A stretch of DNA of 64,000 nt from Isoetes taiwanensis (Eukaryota; Streptophyta; Lycopodiopsida; Isoetales; Isoetaceae), in assembly GCA_021234155.1 (NCBI GenBank), contig JAJEKV010000026.1:1800001-1864000 (forward strand). Reading direction: 5' to 3'. Both the position numbers and the translations under genes were made by a program. Of the stretch, positions 55,331 through 64,000 are shown piece by piece. How positions within the stretch are numbered: position 1 is the first letter of the stretch; each line of letters begins with the position of its first letter. The notes beneath the pieces are model-generated. The model had not been told where the DNA came from. It saw only the letters and a list, made by a program, of their open reading frames with translations, and searched no databases.

Positions 55331-55619
55331 ACCGGAATCCTTATCTATTACAGAAAAATCGGCTTTGCCCTCTGCGTATCTCAGTGGCCATAATTTCTTC
55401 TCGAAATAGCAAGATGCAGCACCGCTTTATGCAATCAAATGGTTCCGGCTTATCCATAGCAGCTCTCAATTCGGCACCATACAGGATCCCCTTCTTTCTA
55501 TCTATCTTTAGCATGAGAAATTGTAGGCAGCAGCCACACATCTCGGCAGAACTCTGAAACGGCCGTTTAGGGTTTACCATAACTTTAGGGCTTGCCGCCT
55601 CTTTGGGTTGCTAACGGGT

Positions 55620-56010
55620 CACGGTGGCCCCACGCTCCCGCCCATGCCCACACTCACGTGTTGACCCACGCTCCAATTTTGACCCACGCTACTTTTTGCT
55701 GGCTGATAACCACCCACGGCCACGGCCACGGCCACGGCTACTCCTCACGGTCAATGCCACGCTCTGTTTTGCAAAACCCATGCTCTGTTCCCAAAACCCA
55801 CGCTTTGTTTTCAAAGACCCACGCTACTTCATGGCTTGCCCCGCTCTTCTTGCCCCCACGCCTTATGATGCCACGCTCCAGAGGCCACGCTTTGTTTATG
55901 TCCACGCTCCACACTTGCTTCACGCCTGATTACACGCTCACGCCGACGAGCCATCCTCACGCTCAAGCTCATGTCACGCACGCAACATTCACGCTCCAGC
56001 AATTTTTATG
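55620..56010. repeat. CCCACGCT-rich degenerate repeat
   Basis: CCACGCT or CCCACGCT recurs more than ten times at irregular spacing, with a short GGCCAC run at 55717-55740. The overlapping His/Pro-rich frames are low-complexity by-products. Confidence 0.8.
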
Positions 56011-56345
56011 CTCAAACTTTATGGCTGATATTGGGGGAGGCATTTTTGGTGTTTATCTTTTAAAGACCCCCTTCTTTTTTAAGTGGAATTTTGGGCAATT
56101 ATTTTAAATGTGACTTACCCATAATATAAGGGGATGGTCTTTTATGTTTTTGGCCCATGTTCCTATGATCCATGTTCTGCATCAACCTTCCTTCGGATCC
56201 TCTTCGTCATCAACGCAATCATGAAGATCTTTTGCGGCGACACAACCCAACCATTACCATCATTTTTACCCCTAATTTTTGGCACCATGTTGTAATTGTC
56301 AGACTTGTCTTATAAAAGTCTGTACATGTTTTCGTGCTAAAAACG

Positions 56346-56360
56346 TTTAGGGGGAGGCAG
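56346..56360 (+). other. polypurine tract candidate
   Basis: TTTAGGGGGAGGCAG lies immediately 5' of the 3' LTR, as expected for the plus-strand primer. Confidence 0.8.
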
Positions 56361-56711
56361 TGTTAACCGCCTAGTGGTTAACATTGTGCATGCACATGTT
56401 AGGTGCATGCACATGTTAGGTGTCAGTGGTGGCAGACTGACACTTGGCATGATTAGGTTAACATAAGTGTATGGATTAGATTTAGTTAGATGTACGGCTC
56501 AGATTTGCGGTCTACATTATATTAGACCGGAGCCTCTTCAGATGTACTCAGGTTTATCTCATATTTGGAGAGCCTCATTTGGCCACGTTCCCCTTCATTC
56601 TTTGTACATATTTCTTGTCTTGTTCTTGTTTTGTGATCATGAGCATGGCAGCTTTGTAGCATCCGGCAGTCATGGACTGCTGCTGCAGGGTGTATGCCAA
56701 GAATCCAAACA
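56361..56711 (+). repeat. 3' LTR
   Basis: Nearly identical to the 5' LTR. It has CCGCC instead of CCACC in the terminal palindrome and ACATT instead of ACACT. A patch of about 27 bases near the end (56664-56690) differs. Confidence 0.93.
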
Positions 56712-56716
56712 GGTGC

Positions 56717-57367
56717 CTATAACCGTCAAGCTTGAAACTTAGTAGTTTACTAGAATCTTAATGAACTATTTCACGGCTTATTGACACTCACTAAAGTGGG
56801 TTTTTTTTTTTTTTTTTTTTTCCCCAGGCTTTTAGGTATTGTTGCTGCTTTGCTACAGTTGGCATATCGCTAGCTATACACAGTTTCTTCTAAAGCTGCT
56901 ATGAAACACGAAATATTGCAAAGCAATTTAGGGCATTTTGTTGTGGGAAAAAAAGTTTTTGCGCCACTGTTTGGTCTATTTTGTGCAGGTGAATTATTAT
57001 ATATAAGAAAAACATGTCTAGCCCTAGAATTCGCCTCGAACGTTGACTACCAGGTCGAGTCCACATACTCCTTGGGAAACGGTCAGCCTTTGAGATGTGG
57101 GTTTTGCGTCCGGGGCCTGACGCCGGAATTGTGAAGTGAGATTACTCCTTCACAGAGTTTTCCGACCTTGGGTTCCTACCCTGTTCCTTAGAGACCTATA
57201 GGTTCCTGTCCTTCCCTCCTTACGTTCTAACGGGACGCTGATGTAACATATGCGTAGTGAGCTTGCTCCTTCGCATATATAGACGTCGGCCTTTAGTTCA
57301 GACAATTAAGGAGTCTTTACCCTTTACCATAGCATAGCAGAGACAGTAATTTTAGATAGCAGTAGGG
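56717..57367. other. noncoding stretch before the hAT relic
   Basis: Contains a T-run (about 56802-56821) and then GC-richer sequence with GAAGTGAGATTACTCCTTCA and GCGTAGTGAGCTTGCTCCTT, two related phrases about 110 bases apart. TATATAGACGTC at about 57277 could be a TATA-containing promoter for the transposase. Clear hAT terminal inverted repeats and 8-bp duplications were not found. Confidence 0.4.
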
Positions 57368-59864
57368 ATGGCAGCTGGCCATGATCTACATCAGGCGCCG
57401 CAGCTGGCCATGCATCTACATCCGGTGCCGCTGGCGGTCATGCATCATCGTCTAGGGGTGCGCAGCCATCGCGCGGTCATGGCAGGGCCACGGGGGTTGC
57501 AACAGCACGTGGAAGAATTATATGTCGAAATACTGGTGGTCGAAAGAGAGGTCCTGAGTGGGGATTTGTGAAGGAATTTGGTCAAAATGAGTGGCAATGC
57601 GTATTTTGTGGGTACACGTCAATAAATGGATCCGCGACAAGAATACGAGCTCATCTTTTACGGGATCCTAAAATTGGGGTGCAAACTTGTACGGCATCTG
57701 CTGACATACGACAAGATGCACTTGAAGTGTTGGGTCGAAAAAAGAATAGCAGCAGAAGAACACAGCCAAGGGATAGCCAAGGACCTTCACCATGCCAAGA
57801 AGAAGAGATCAATTACACCACCCCTCCTGCAGGTCGATAGGAGGGTTAAGTATGAGCGAAAAAAGAATGGCAGAGACAATTGAGATAGTGGAAAGACAGA
57901 CTAAGCAACAGAGGGTTGACCAGTGCTTAACATCAGAGCAACTGAAGAAGACGCAATTGAAGGTTGTAGATTGTCTTCACATATTTTGGAGCACAAAGCA
58001 ATGAAAGAAGCCTTCCAGGAAGTTGCCAAAGCAGGGCCGGCTTTTAGATTGCCTTCATACAAATATGCCAATAACAAAATGGTGGATGAAATACACGGAA
58101 AAATGGTCGAGAGGGTGGAAATGAAGTTGTGTCGTGTTACTGAAGCCAGGCCAGCCTCACCAGTGACTGATGGTTGGAGCAATGTAAACAAGGACCATCT
58201 TATAAATTCATGATCGTGTATCCAGGGGGCGAAGTATTCTTGAAAACCGTAGAAACCAAAACTGACCAAGTCACAGAAGATTGGATTTTTCAGAAAACAA
58301 AGGCTGTGATAGAGAGTTTTGGACCGAAGAGAATGTTTCAGGTCGTAATGGACAACGCGTCTAATTGTAAGTTAGCGGATGAATTGTTGGAGTCTGAATT
58401 TCCAGGATTGCATGCGACCAGCTGCCAATGCCATTGCCTAAACTTATTGCTCAAGGACTAGTTTTCACAGCACACTTGGTTCAAAGATCCCATTCAAAAG
58501 GCCCGTCGTCTCGTGAAATTCATCACAAGCCGGCAATTTGCGTCAGAAGGCCCTAGCACTCATGAATCCTGGCCAGACTCGATTTGGTTCCAATTACATT
58601 TGTCTTGAAAGAGTGCTTAGGTGTCTCGACCTTTAACCATACAGAGTTTTTTGAGTGGGAGAAGAGGCAGAAGGGAAAAAATACATGAAAACACTGGCAG
58701 CAAGCTGCCGCCCTTCGAGAAATGCTTGGGCGGGAGACATTTTGGAGAGGCGTAAAGAATGTTGTCAAGTGCATGCAACCTGTTTGTCATGCCATCAAAA
58801 CCCTTGATTCTTCGAAGCAAGCACTGGAAAGGTCTGGAGGTGCTGGCACTCCATTCAATCCTTTCTAGAACGTGATGGCCCCAATGCACCCTTTGACAAT
58901 GCCAAACGTGCAGCACTGCTTAGAGACTTCAATGAACGATGGAAGAAGTTATGATCTTCATGGCGCCGCACATGCCTTAGACCCACACAACCACGATATG
59001 GACCAGCATACAGATAAAGAAGTGATGGGTTCATTGAAGAAGGTTGCAAAAATGTTCTACCCTAACAGCTCGGACTACAAACTTTTCATTGCCGAGTTAA
59101 CTGAATACCAGAACTTGAGCGGAAGGTGGGCAGATAAAGAGCTTCACGATGCACTGGAGAGTCACAAGAAGGAACCAAATATGGAATCTTATGCATGGTG
59201 GCAAGCCCATGGACAGGTTACTGATACGTTACAGGCCCTTGCAATGACTATCCTCTCCTTGGTATCCTCCAATAGTGCAAGTGAGAGGAACTGGAGTGCT
59301 TATAAGTACATACATAGTGTGACACAAAATCGCCTCTTGCATAAGAAGGCTGACAAACTTGTATATAACTTCTCAAATTGGCGGCCTTTGAATCGCAACA
59401 GTGGTGCAGCTGTAGTTGATAAGCTACAGTTTCCTTTCATGGATGCAGATTCCAAAGTGGAAGAGGACAACTTCGAAGACAGTGAGGACGAGCTGCTTGC
59501 TGTAAATGCCGCTAACCATGTTGATGAGGACATTCAATGTACCCATTTTGTCGATGCTGAAGATGATGTAGACAAGAACATGTTCTCGGACGACTCAGAC
59601 AACAGCGAAGATACAGAAGAAGATGAGTCTGATACAGAAAGGCCAGGTCCAAGTAATACAGGAGATCTGCTTGAGGACTTAATGGTACATGACCCAGCGG
59701 ACTCTCCAATGCCAATGACCCAGACAAACAGGCAACGTGTCAGAAGAAACACATCTCGAGGATGTTGCAGTAAGGGAAAGGGCCAGAGGAGGTTGAACCT
59801 AGGCCAGCAGGCAGAAGAGGACGGAACCCCAGATGATGGAACTGATGAAGATGGTGATGCCTAG
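57368..59864 (+). pseudogene. hAT-superfamily transposase (BED finger to hATC), frameshifted
   Basis: The start is probably the ATG at 57368, which opens a small AGHAST repeat. A one-base loss near 57383 breaks the frame. A BED zinc finger follows (EWQCVFCG...GSATRIRAHLL, PKIGVQTC, 57577-57700). Broken frames then give AFRLPSYKYANNKMVDEIHG and TDGWSNVNKDHL. A DUF659-type catalytic block follows (58174-58461: VYPGGEVFLKTVETKTDQVT, VVMDNASNCKLADELLESEF, CQCHCLNLLLKD). The long last frame (58872-59864) holds the hATC dimerisation block, YAWWQAHGQ, ILSLVSSNSASERNWSAYKY, IHSVTQNRL and ADKLVYNFSNWRPL, then an acidic tail. It is a cut-and-paste transposase. At least four frameshifts or stops make it inactive, though the C-terminal third is intact. 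Confidence 0.92.
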
Positions 59865-59921
59865 AAAGATGCCTAGACCGTGTATGAGAGGATGTTCAAA
59901 CTATTGTAACCGTTTTGGTAT

Positions 59922-59934
59922 TATTAATAAAAAG
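59922..59934 (+). terminator. polyadenylation signal candidate of the hAT gene
   Basis: TTAATAAAAAG lies about 60 bases after the transposase stop codon and contains AATAAA. Confidence 0.55.
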
Positions 59935-60059
59935 TAAAGTTTTTTGTTACAAGTTTTTGTCTTCTATATATTTTGTTACCTTGTTTTATGTTTCTTTCAT
60001 GCATGAACGTTCAGGTCATTTCAACAATTTGTAACTTCGGTCCATGCTTCATTCATGTA

Positions 60060-60480
60060 TAACATCAGTCGACCTAAGTGCCTAGAGAAACTTCGAACCC
60101 GCCAAAGCCGGCTTGACTTCCGTTGACGCTTGCCCATTCGCATGCCACAGAATCTTGCTGATGAGAAGTAATCTACGCATGCCGGCCACGGATCAGTCGA
60201 GCCGACTTTGACGGATACGAGATTTCACTAGATATACGATCCACTCTCCAACCAATGATTATGCATCACCATGTTCCCTTACCTCCGTCGAACTTAGTGC
60301 CTTGAGAACCTTCCTCGGATCAGACCCGTCTCGACTTCCGTTGCTGCTTGCCTCTTCGCATGCCACAGAATCTTGCTGATGAGAAGTAATCTACGCATGC
60401 CAAGGGGACAAACAGCCACGGACCAGCTGGGACGAATCTGATCCATCAGAAGGTTCACAAGGTACATGATCCACATCCTC
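60060..60480. repeat. two tandem units of about 230 bp
   Basis: Units starting near 60066 and 60290 share CATGCCACAGAATCTTGCTG, ATGAGAAGTAATCTACGCAT, and ACTTCCGTTG...CTTGCC and CCACGGA-CAG phrases. Confidence 0.85.
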
Positions 60481-60497
60481 CCAACCACTAGATAGGT

Positions 60498-60692
60498 GAG
60501 GCGTATCTCCAGTACGCCAAATTGGCATTTGAATGCCATCATGATTGTATACTCTGTACTCCATTCCTTGGGGTGGCACATGCTGTACATACCTAATGGG
60601 TATACATGGCAGGTGCCGCCCAAAGGAATGGAGGTACAGATACACAATCCCGATGGCATTCAAATGCCAATTTGGCGTACTGGAGTTACGCC
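60498..60692. repeat. long hairpin, about 80-bp arms
   Basis: The left arm (CCAGTACGCCAAATTGGCAT, TTGAATGCCATC, GTACTCCATTCCTT) pairs with the right arm (AAGGAATGGAGGTAC, GATGGCATTCAAATGCCAAT, TTGGCGTACTGG) over about 30 bases. Few mismatches. If transcribed it would give a near-perfect foldback RNA, similar in size to a plant small-RNA precursor. It may equally be a MITE. Confidence 0.88.
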
Positions 60693-60735
60693 CAAAGACC
60701 TGAGTGCAAGCATGGGTCACGGAATATCAAAGTCA

Positions 60736-60858
60736 AAGCATCGATAATTCTCAAATCTTGCTGACCCCGCCTCTTTGGACAATGGCACTTAGTATTCAAG
60801 CTAAGCTACATTGCCGAAAGAGGTGAGGAAAGAAAGACTGGGAAGTCTCGTTGCTTGA
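60736..60858. repeat. hairpin family H1, copy 1
   Basis: GCATCG...CTCAAATCTTGCTGACCCCG, CCTCTTTGGACAATG faces CATTGCCGAAAGAGG and ...AAAGACTGGGAAGTCTCGTTGC. A small inner stem CTTAGT/ACTAAG-like is also present. Two better copies lie at 61.57 and 61.81 kb. Confidence 0.75.
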
Positions 60859-60961
60859 ATTCATCAATCACTAATCTCAAATGAACCCGCAGAATCGCAG
60901 CAACCACTAGGCTGATATGATCCGCTGCCACAATAAAAATAGAGTACTCAAAAACCTTGTT

Positions 60962-61175
60962 ACCTCCGTCGATGTACAATCCACCACCACGCCGAAGGGG
61001 ACGCGTCCTCTAATTTCAAGTCATAGTGATGCTCAAGGTTCTCCATCAATAGCAGGAGTTAGGGTGTTCCATGATTTGGTGCCTAACAGCCGCTATATGG
61101 ATGGACAACGCCCAGGCACCACTTTGGCTTGAAATTAGAGTGTGCTCTCACCTCTGACGTCATAGCAACTTCTAC
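60962..61175. mobile_element. short insertion with CTCTAATTTCAAG inverted repeats
   Basis: Relative to the duplicated block at about 62.03-62.06 kb, about 210 extra bases lie between two TACCTC copies. Inside, CTCTAATTTCAAG at about 61009 and CTTGAAATTAGAG at about 61127 are inverted. This is MITE-like with a possible 6-bp duplication. Boundaries are approximate. Confidence 0.5.
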
Positions 61176-61423
61176 CTCTAAAACGAACGATTTTTGCTCC
61201 GCCCCCCATTTTGAGCCTCTTTGTGTAATATAAACTAGCAAAGTAACTAAGCTACATTGACACAGAGAGACTACAAAAGAGAGCCAGAGCAAAGCTCGCT
61301 CTTTCTAGAGGAGGTAACAAGAATTTCGAGAAGTCTATATTGTTTGCAGCGAACAATATCAAGCCTGGTGAGTTGACAACCATTCAAGAGGGTCACGCTC
61401 CAGGCTTACTCTCTTTTCGATTA

Positions 61424-61508
61424 TCCTGTTTGTATATATCTAAAGTGCCCCCTAAAATGAGCGAGCGATCTCATCCCAGGGGGGCACTTTAGATACAACA
61501 AACAGGAC
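61424..61508. repeat. hairpin family H2, copy 1
   Basis: TCCTGTTTGTATATATCTAA and AGTGCCCCC face GGGGGGCACT and TTAGATACAACAAACAGGA, with the loop AAAATGAGCGAGCGATCTCA-like. A second copy lies at about 62296-62379. Confidence 0.88.
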
Positions 61509-61571
61509 AAGCAAAAGAGACTAAGTCAGGATGAAAGAGACTAAGCCAGGATGAAAGAGACCTGAGTGCAA

Positions 61572-61688
61572 GCATCGAGACTTCCCAAACATTGCTTTCA
61601 CCCCTCTTTGGACAATGGAACTTAGCATGTAAACTAAGCTACATTGCCCAAAGAGGAGGGGAAAGAAAGATTGGGAAGTCTCGATGCT
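61572..61688. repeat. hairpin family H1, copy 2
   Basis: GCATCGAGACTTCCCAAACA, TTGCTTTCACCCCTCTTTGG, ACAATG face CATTGCCCAAAGAGGAGGGG, AAAGAAAGATTGGGAAGTCT, CGATGC. An inner CTTAGC...GCTAAG-like stem closes the loop. Confidence 0.9.
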
Positions 61689-61810
61689 TGAACTCATCAA
61701 TCACTAACATCCAATGAACCCACAGATTGTTACCTTGTTTTACATTTCTTTCATGCATGATGGTTCGGTGAAGCAGGCATATCGGACTTACCCCCAAAGA
61801 CCTGGGTCCA

Positions 61811-61934
61811 AGCATCGAGACGTCCCAATCTTTGCTTTCGCCCGCCTCTTCTGGACAATGGAACTTAGCATCGAAACTAAGCTTCATTGCCCAAAGAGGC
61901 GGGGGAAAGAAAAATGGGGAAGTGTCGATGCTTG
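61811..61934. repeat. hairpin family H1, copy 3
   Basis: AAGCATCGAGACGTCCCAAT and CGCCTCTT...GGACAATG face CATTGCCCAAAGAGGCGGGG and GGGGAAGTGTCGATGCTT. The outer and inner stems are both kept. Confidence 0.9.
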
Positions 61935-61939
61935 AACTC

Positions 61940-62385
61940 AAATCGATCACTAACATCTAATGAACCCACAGAATCACAAGCAACCACTAGGCTGATATCA
62001 TCCGCGGCCACAATAAAAATAGAGTACTCAAAAACCTTGTAACCTCTTTTAGAACGAACGATTTTTGCTCCGACCCCCATTTGGGGCGTCTTTGTGTAAT
62101 ATAACCTAGCAAAGTAACTAAGCTACACTAACACAGAGACACCCAAAAGAGAGTCAGAGCAAAGCTCGCTCTTTCTAAAGAAGGTAACAAGAATTTCGAG
62201 AGGTCTATATTGTTTGCTGCGGAGAATATCAAGCCTGGTGAGCTGACAACCATTCAAGAGGGTTGCGCTCTTGGCTTATTCCCTTTTCGAGTTTCCTGCT
62301 TGATGTATCTAAATCGCCACCTAAAATGAGTGAGCGACCTCATCCTAAGGGGCAATTTAGATACATCAAACAGGACAAACAAAAG
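61940..62385. repeat. second copy of a duplicated block (first copy about 60870-61510)
   Basis: Long shared phrases include CACTAGGCTGATATxATCCG, AAAATAGAGTACTCAAAAAC, CAAAGTAACTAAGCTACA, GTAACAAGAATTTCGAGA and TATCAAGCCTGGTGAG. The block ends in hairpin H2 (62296-62379). The first copy has the 210-bp insertion at about 60.96-61.17 kb. No coding content is recognised; shared phrases with 59.97-60.01 kb also occur at 61.73-61.77 kb. Confidence 0.85.
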
Positions 62386-62504
62386 AGACTGAGCCTGATA
62401 TGAGGTCCAGATGTCAAATAGGTTGCGTGTGCAGATGTTTTGACTCACTCACATACTTACTTTACTTAACTATAACACAGACAACTCAATGCGGCAACCC
62501 AACC

Positions 62505-62520
62505 CCCAAAATTTTATTAA
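62505..62520 (-). terminator. polyadenylation signal candidate of the RING-like gene
   Basis: On the minus strand TTAATAAAATTT lies about 105 bases beyond the stop codon of the 440-codon gene and contains AATAAA. Confidence 0.5.
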
Positions 62521-62621
62521 GACAAAGAAATCCTCGTCAACGAACGTTGGTTCATCCATGTGCATGCATCTGAGATATTAGGGAAAAATATAAAAAAAAA
62601 TAATGTAGATAGCTCATGGGT

Positions 62622-63944
62622 TTAATTGAAATAATCATCTGCATCCACATTCGCACCATGGTTCACCCAATCACCTGCTGGCCCAGGAGCAGGAGGCAAG
62701 TACTGATTAATGTCTGGTACCTCTTCACCTTCATGCGGTTCTTCTACCCCCCTCCAAAGGTCCATTTCACGTTGGGTATAGAACGCGTGAGCCATTCCAT
62801 CTCTCCTGCGAGCAATCAGAGGTGGCAAGGGAGGCATGCGTGATTGCAGGTTGAGCATTGCATATTGGCGCTCTGGTATAATATATCCATCATCTGCTAG
62901 ACAGAAAGTACTGCCCACCATCCAATCCAACAAACACCTCAAATGCAGACGATGTCCACATCCCAAGGCATACCAACCAACTTGAGTAAGATTGTCCGCA
63001 CACGCTTGACAATATCTGAAGTCTCTGTTCTTTATATCATCCCACTGGCTCTCATATAGGTATTCGGGAGGGAGGTATGCAATACTCTGCTCCTTGGAAA
63101 CTCTAAGGGGATCAGAATCTAAGGCCCTTGATTCATTGTCTACTATCAACACCATATTTTCCCTACCCAAAGCTGCAAGTTGATTCTTCGTGTCTAGTAA
63201 TTCTGCAGCCATCTTGTCGTGAGCGTTTGCACAGTATTTTAAGCGCAAGTTTTCCTCTGACAGAGTGAGGTTTCGACTTCTTTCATTCTCTAACTGAGCC
63301 TTCAGATCCACCTCTTCTGTCACTGCACCTGCTGCTGCAACCCCCGCCACATCTAAAAGTTTTATAGCATCTTGAAGCACGGGTTCATCACCAAGAGCGC
63401 TTTCAGAATCGTCCGCGAGCTTCACTCTCTTGCTGCTACCACTACCACTTCCTTGTTTCCATTTTCTACTAGCATAATTTACGGGCTCCCCTTTCACGAT
63501 CTCATAGTACACTTGCTTGGCAAACGTTTTGCTGAATTCATGGTTTTTTATCATTGTTCCTTTCATTTGGACCCACCTCTCCAAAGCTTTAGCTCGGACT
63601 TCAGGGATCTTGCAGTCGTATGCCTTATACTTACCTGCTCTCCTACTTGGCCAATCGGCGTCAAACTGTTTGGCGTCTATATTGGCCTCGATATCCTCAT
63701 AATCCGCTCCATGTGGGCAACAGCCTGGGCCCATGTCACAGGCAACTCCATGCACCTCTGTAATTGTGACACCTTCTTTCTTGGCAACTTCTGCCATTGC
63801 CCTCAACCTCAACAACTCTTTTGCACGCGCTTCATTTGTTCTGGCATGTTCCTCTGCTCTCTGTAGTTGTTGTGCCCTAACCTCCGACAATGTAGGTAGA
63901 GAAGGGAATACAAATGCATCTGGAGATCTCAAAGAGGACGGCAT
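62622..63944 (-). CDS. coiled-coil protein with RING-like finger, intact 440-aa frame
   Basis: An uninterrupted frame of 440 codons. Two in-frame TGA codons lie about 20 bases upstream of the ATG at 63942-63944, so this start is well supported for an unspliced gene. Features by residue: a charged helical segment at about 20-58, a Cys cluster CDMGPGCCPHG at 69-79, a Gly/Ser stretch and SSKRVKL (nuclear signal-like) at 165-176, and a coiled coil at about 208-270. A RING-like finger then has CQAC at 312-315, CGHRLHLRC at 329-337 and one Cys at 348; the final C-x2-C pair of a standard RING is incomplete. A Pro-rich, acidic C-terminus ends DDYFN. RING proteins are usually E3 ubiquitin ligases, but the missing ligand makes activity doubtful. 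It faces the hAT relic across a hairpin field. Preserved coding in otherwise dead DNA suggests a recent arrival or selection. Confidence 0.72.
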   Translation of the reverse strand: MPSSLRSPDAFVFPSLPTLSEVRAQQLQRAEEHARTNEARAKELLRLRAMAEVAKKEGVTITEVHGVACDMGPGCCPHGADYEDIEANIDAKQFDADWPSRRAGKYKAYDCKIPEVRAKALERWVQMKGTMIKNHEFSKTFAKQVYYEIVKGEPVNYASRKWKQGSGSGSSKRVKLADDSESALGDEPVLQDAIKLLDVAGVAAAGAVTEEVDLKAQLENERSRNLTLSEENLRLKYCANAHDKMAAELLDTKNQLAALGRENMVLIVDNESRALDSDPLRVSKEQSIAYLPPEYLYESQWDDIKNRDFRYCQACADNLTQVGWYALGCGHRLHLRCLLDWMVGSTFCLADDGYIIPERQYAMLNLQSRMPPLPPLIARRRDGMAHAFYTQREMDLWRGVEEPHEGEEVPDINQYLPPAPGPAGDWVNHGANVDADDYFN

Positions 63945-64000
63945 GGAGAAGCTCCTTGTGCAGTTTCATCAGCCCCTTCTCTCGTCTGCTGATGAGACAA

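Larger units (their letters stand above)
53783..56711 (+). mobile_element. complete non-autonomous LTR retrotransposon
   Basis: Two direct repeats of 353 bp (53783-54135) and 351 bp (56361-56711) start TG and end CA. They are flanked by the 5-bp duplication GGTGC (53778-53782 and 56712-56716). A primer-binding-site-like TTGGCGCCAATTATGCCGGG follows the 5' LTR and a purine tract AGGGGGAGGCAG precedes the 3' LTR. The 2.2-kb interior has no gag, protease, RT, RNase H or integrase, so it must have been moved in trans. The length is above typical TRIM and below typical LARD size. The LTRs differ at a few sites plus one patch near their 3' end, so the insertion is fairly young. It landed inside a tandem repeat with the unit GTGCCTATAACCGTCAA...CTCAGTAG. 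Confidence 0.92.

Noticed and set aside
57368-57571. Separate small His-rich protein upstream of the hAT gene
   Set aside because: Reading in the neighbouring frame gives an AGHAST-type repeat that continues into the BED finger, so this is a frameshifted view of the transposase N-terminus.

Overview
The window looks like a repeat-dominated intergenic stretch of a land-plant nuclear genome. It is AT-rich. It has GT-AG exon boundaries inside decayed genes, several non-LTR retrotransposon families, tRNA-derived SINEs, a Helitron-type terminus, a non-autonomous LTR element, a BED-type hAT transposon, and a fragment of the plant-type DA1 peptidase family. The mix of LINE families and of the unnamed 'DFAENY/TCCC' transposase-like family would suit a fern or another non-seed plant, but I cannot fix the species. 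No bacterial operons, rRNA genes, intact tRNA genes or CRISPR arrays are seen. Almost every coding stretch is broken. The only long intact reading frame is a 440-codon RING-like/coiled-coil protein at the right end.

Layout. 0-4.4 kb: a decayed L1-like LINE (family A) with a 5'-truncated second LINE (family B) nested in it. 4.7-5.0 kb (-): a histone H3 pseudogene. 6.0-7.6 kb (-): exon-like remains of the TCCC/DFAENY family. 7.65-13.4 kb: three fragments of LINE-B in mostly empty DNA. 15.4-19.9 kb: CCAAT-box repeats, a tRNA-headed SINE, and element X, whose stem-loop unit is repeated. 20.5-22.6 kb: a well-preserved 5' half of LINE-A. 22.6-26.9 kb: a multi-exon relic with coiled coil, RING-like, basic/acidic linker, Ulp1-like protease and FCP1/NIF-like domains. 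27.4-27.7 kb (-): a DFAENY fragment. 28.5-29.3 kb: a second SINE and a foldback element. 30.0-33.1 kb: a Helitron candidate carrying DA1-like exons. 34-40 kb: CACTA-like, coiled-coil and TCCC/DFAENY relics among short tandem repeats. 41-42.8 kb (-): element X split by a LINE-C insertion.

42.8-47.6 kb: a long AG microsatellite, then a 3.2-kb minisatellite of 19-bp units that flips orientation once, then LINE-B. 50.4-52.5 kb: LINE-C (-) beside a LINE ORF1 (DUF4283-like) relic (+). 52.53-52.84 kb: a perfect inverted repeat, then ten TTCGC-GCGAA sites at about 23-bp spacing that end at a TATA box. 53.78-56.71 kb: a complete non-autonomous LTR element with a 5-bp target duplication. 57.4-59.9 kb: a hAT transposase relic. 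59.9-62.5 kb: a dense field of long hairpins in duplicated blocks. 62.6-63.9 kb (-): the RING-like gene.

Most of the biology here is transposon-on-transposon insertion. The parts most worth following up are the periodic palindrome array in front of a TATA box, the hairpin field between the hAT relic and the intact RING-like gene, the scattered pieces of one unnamed transposase-like family, and the Ulp1/FCP1 relic.
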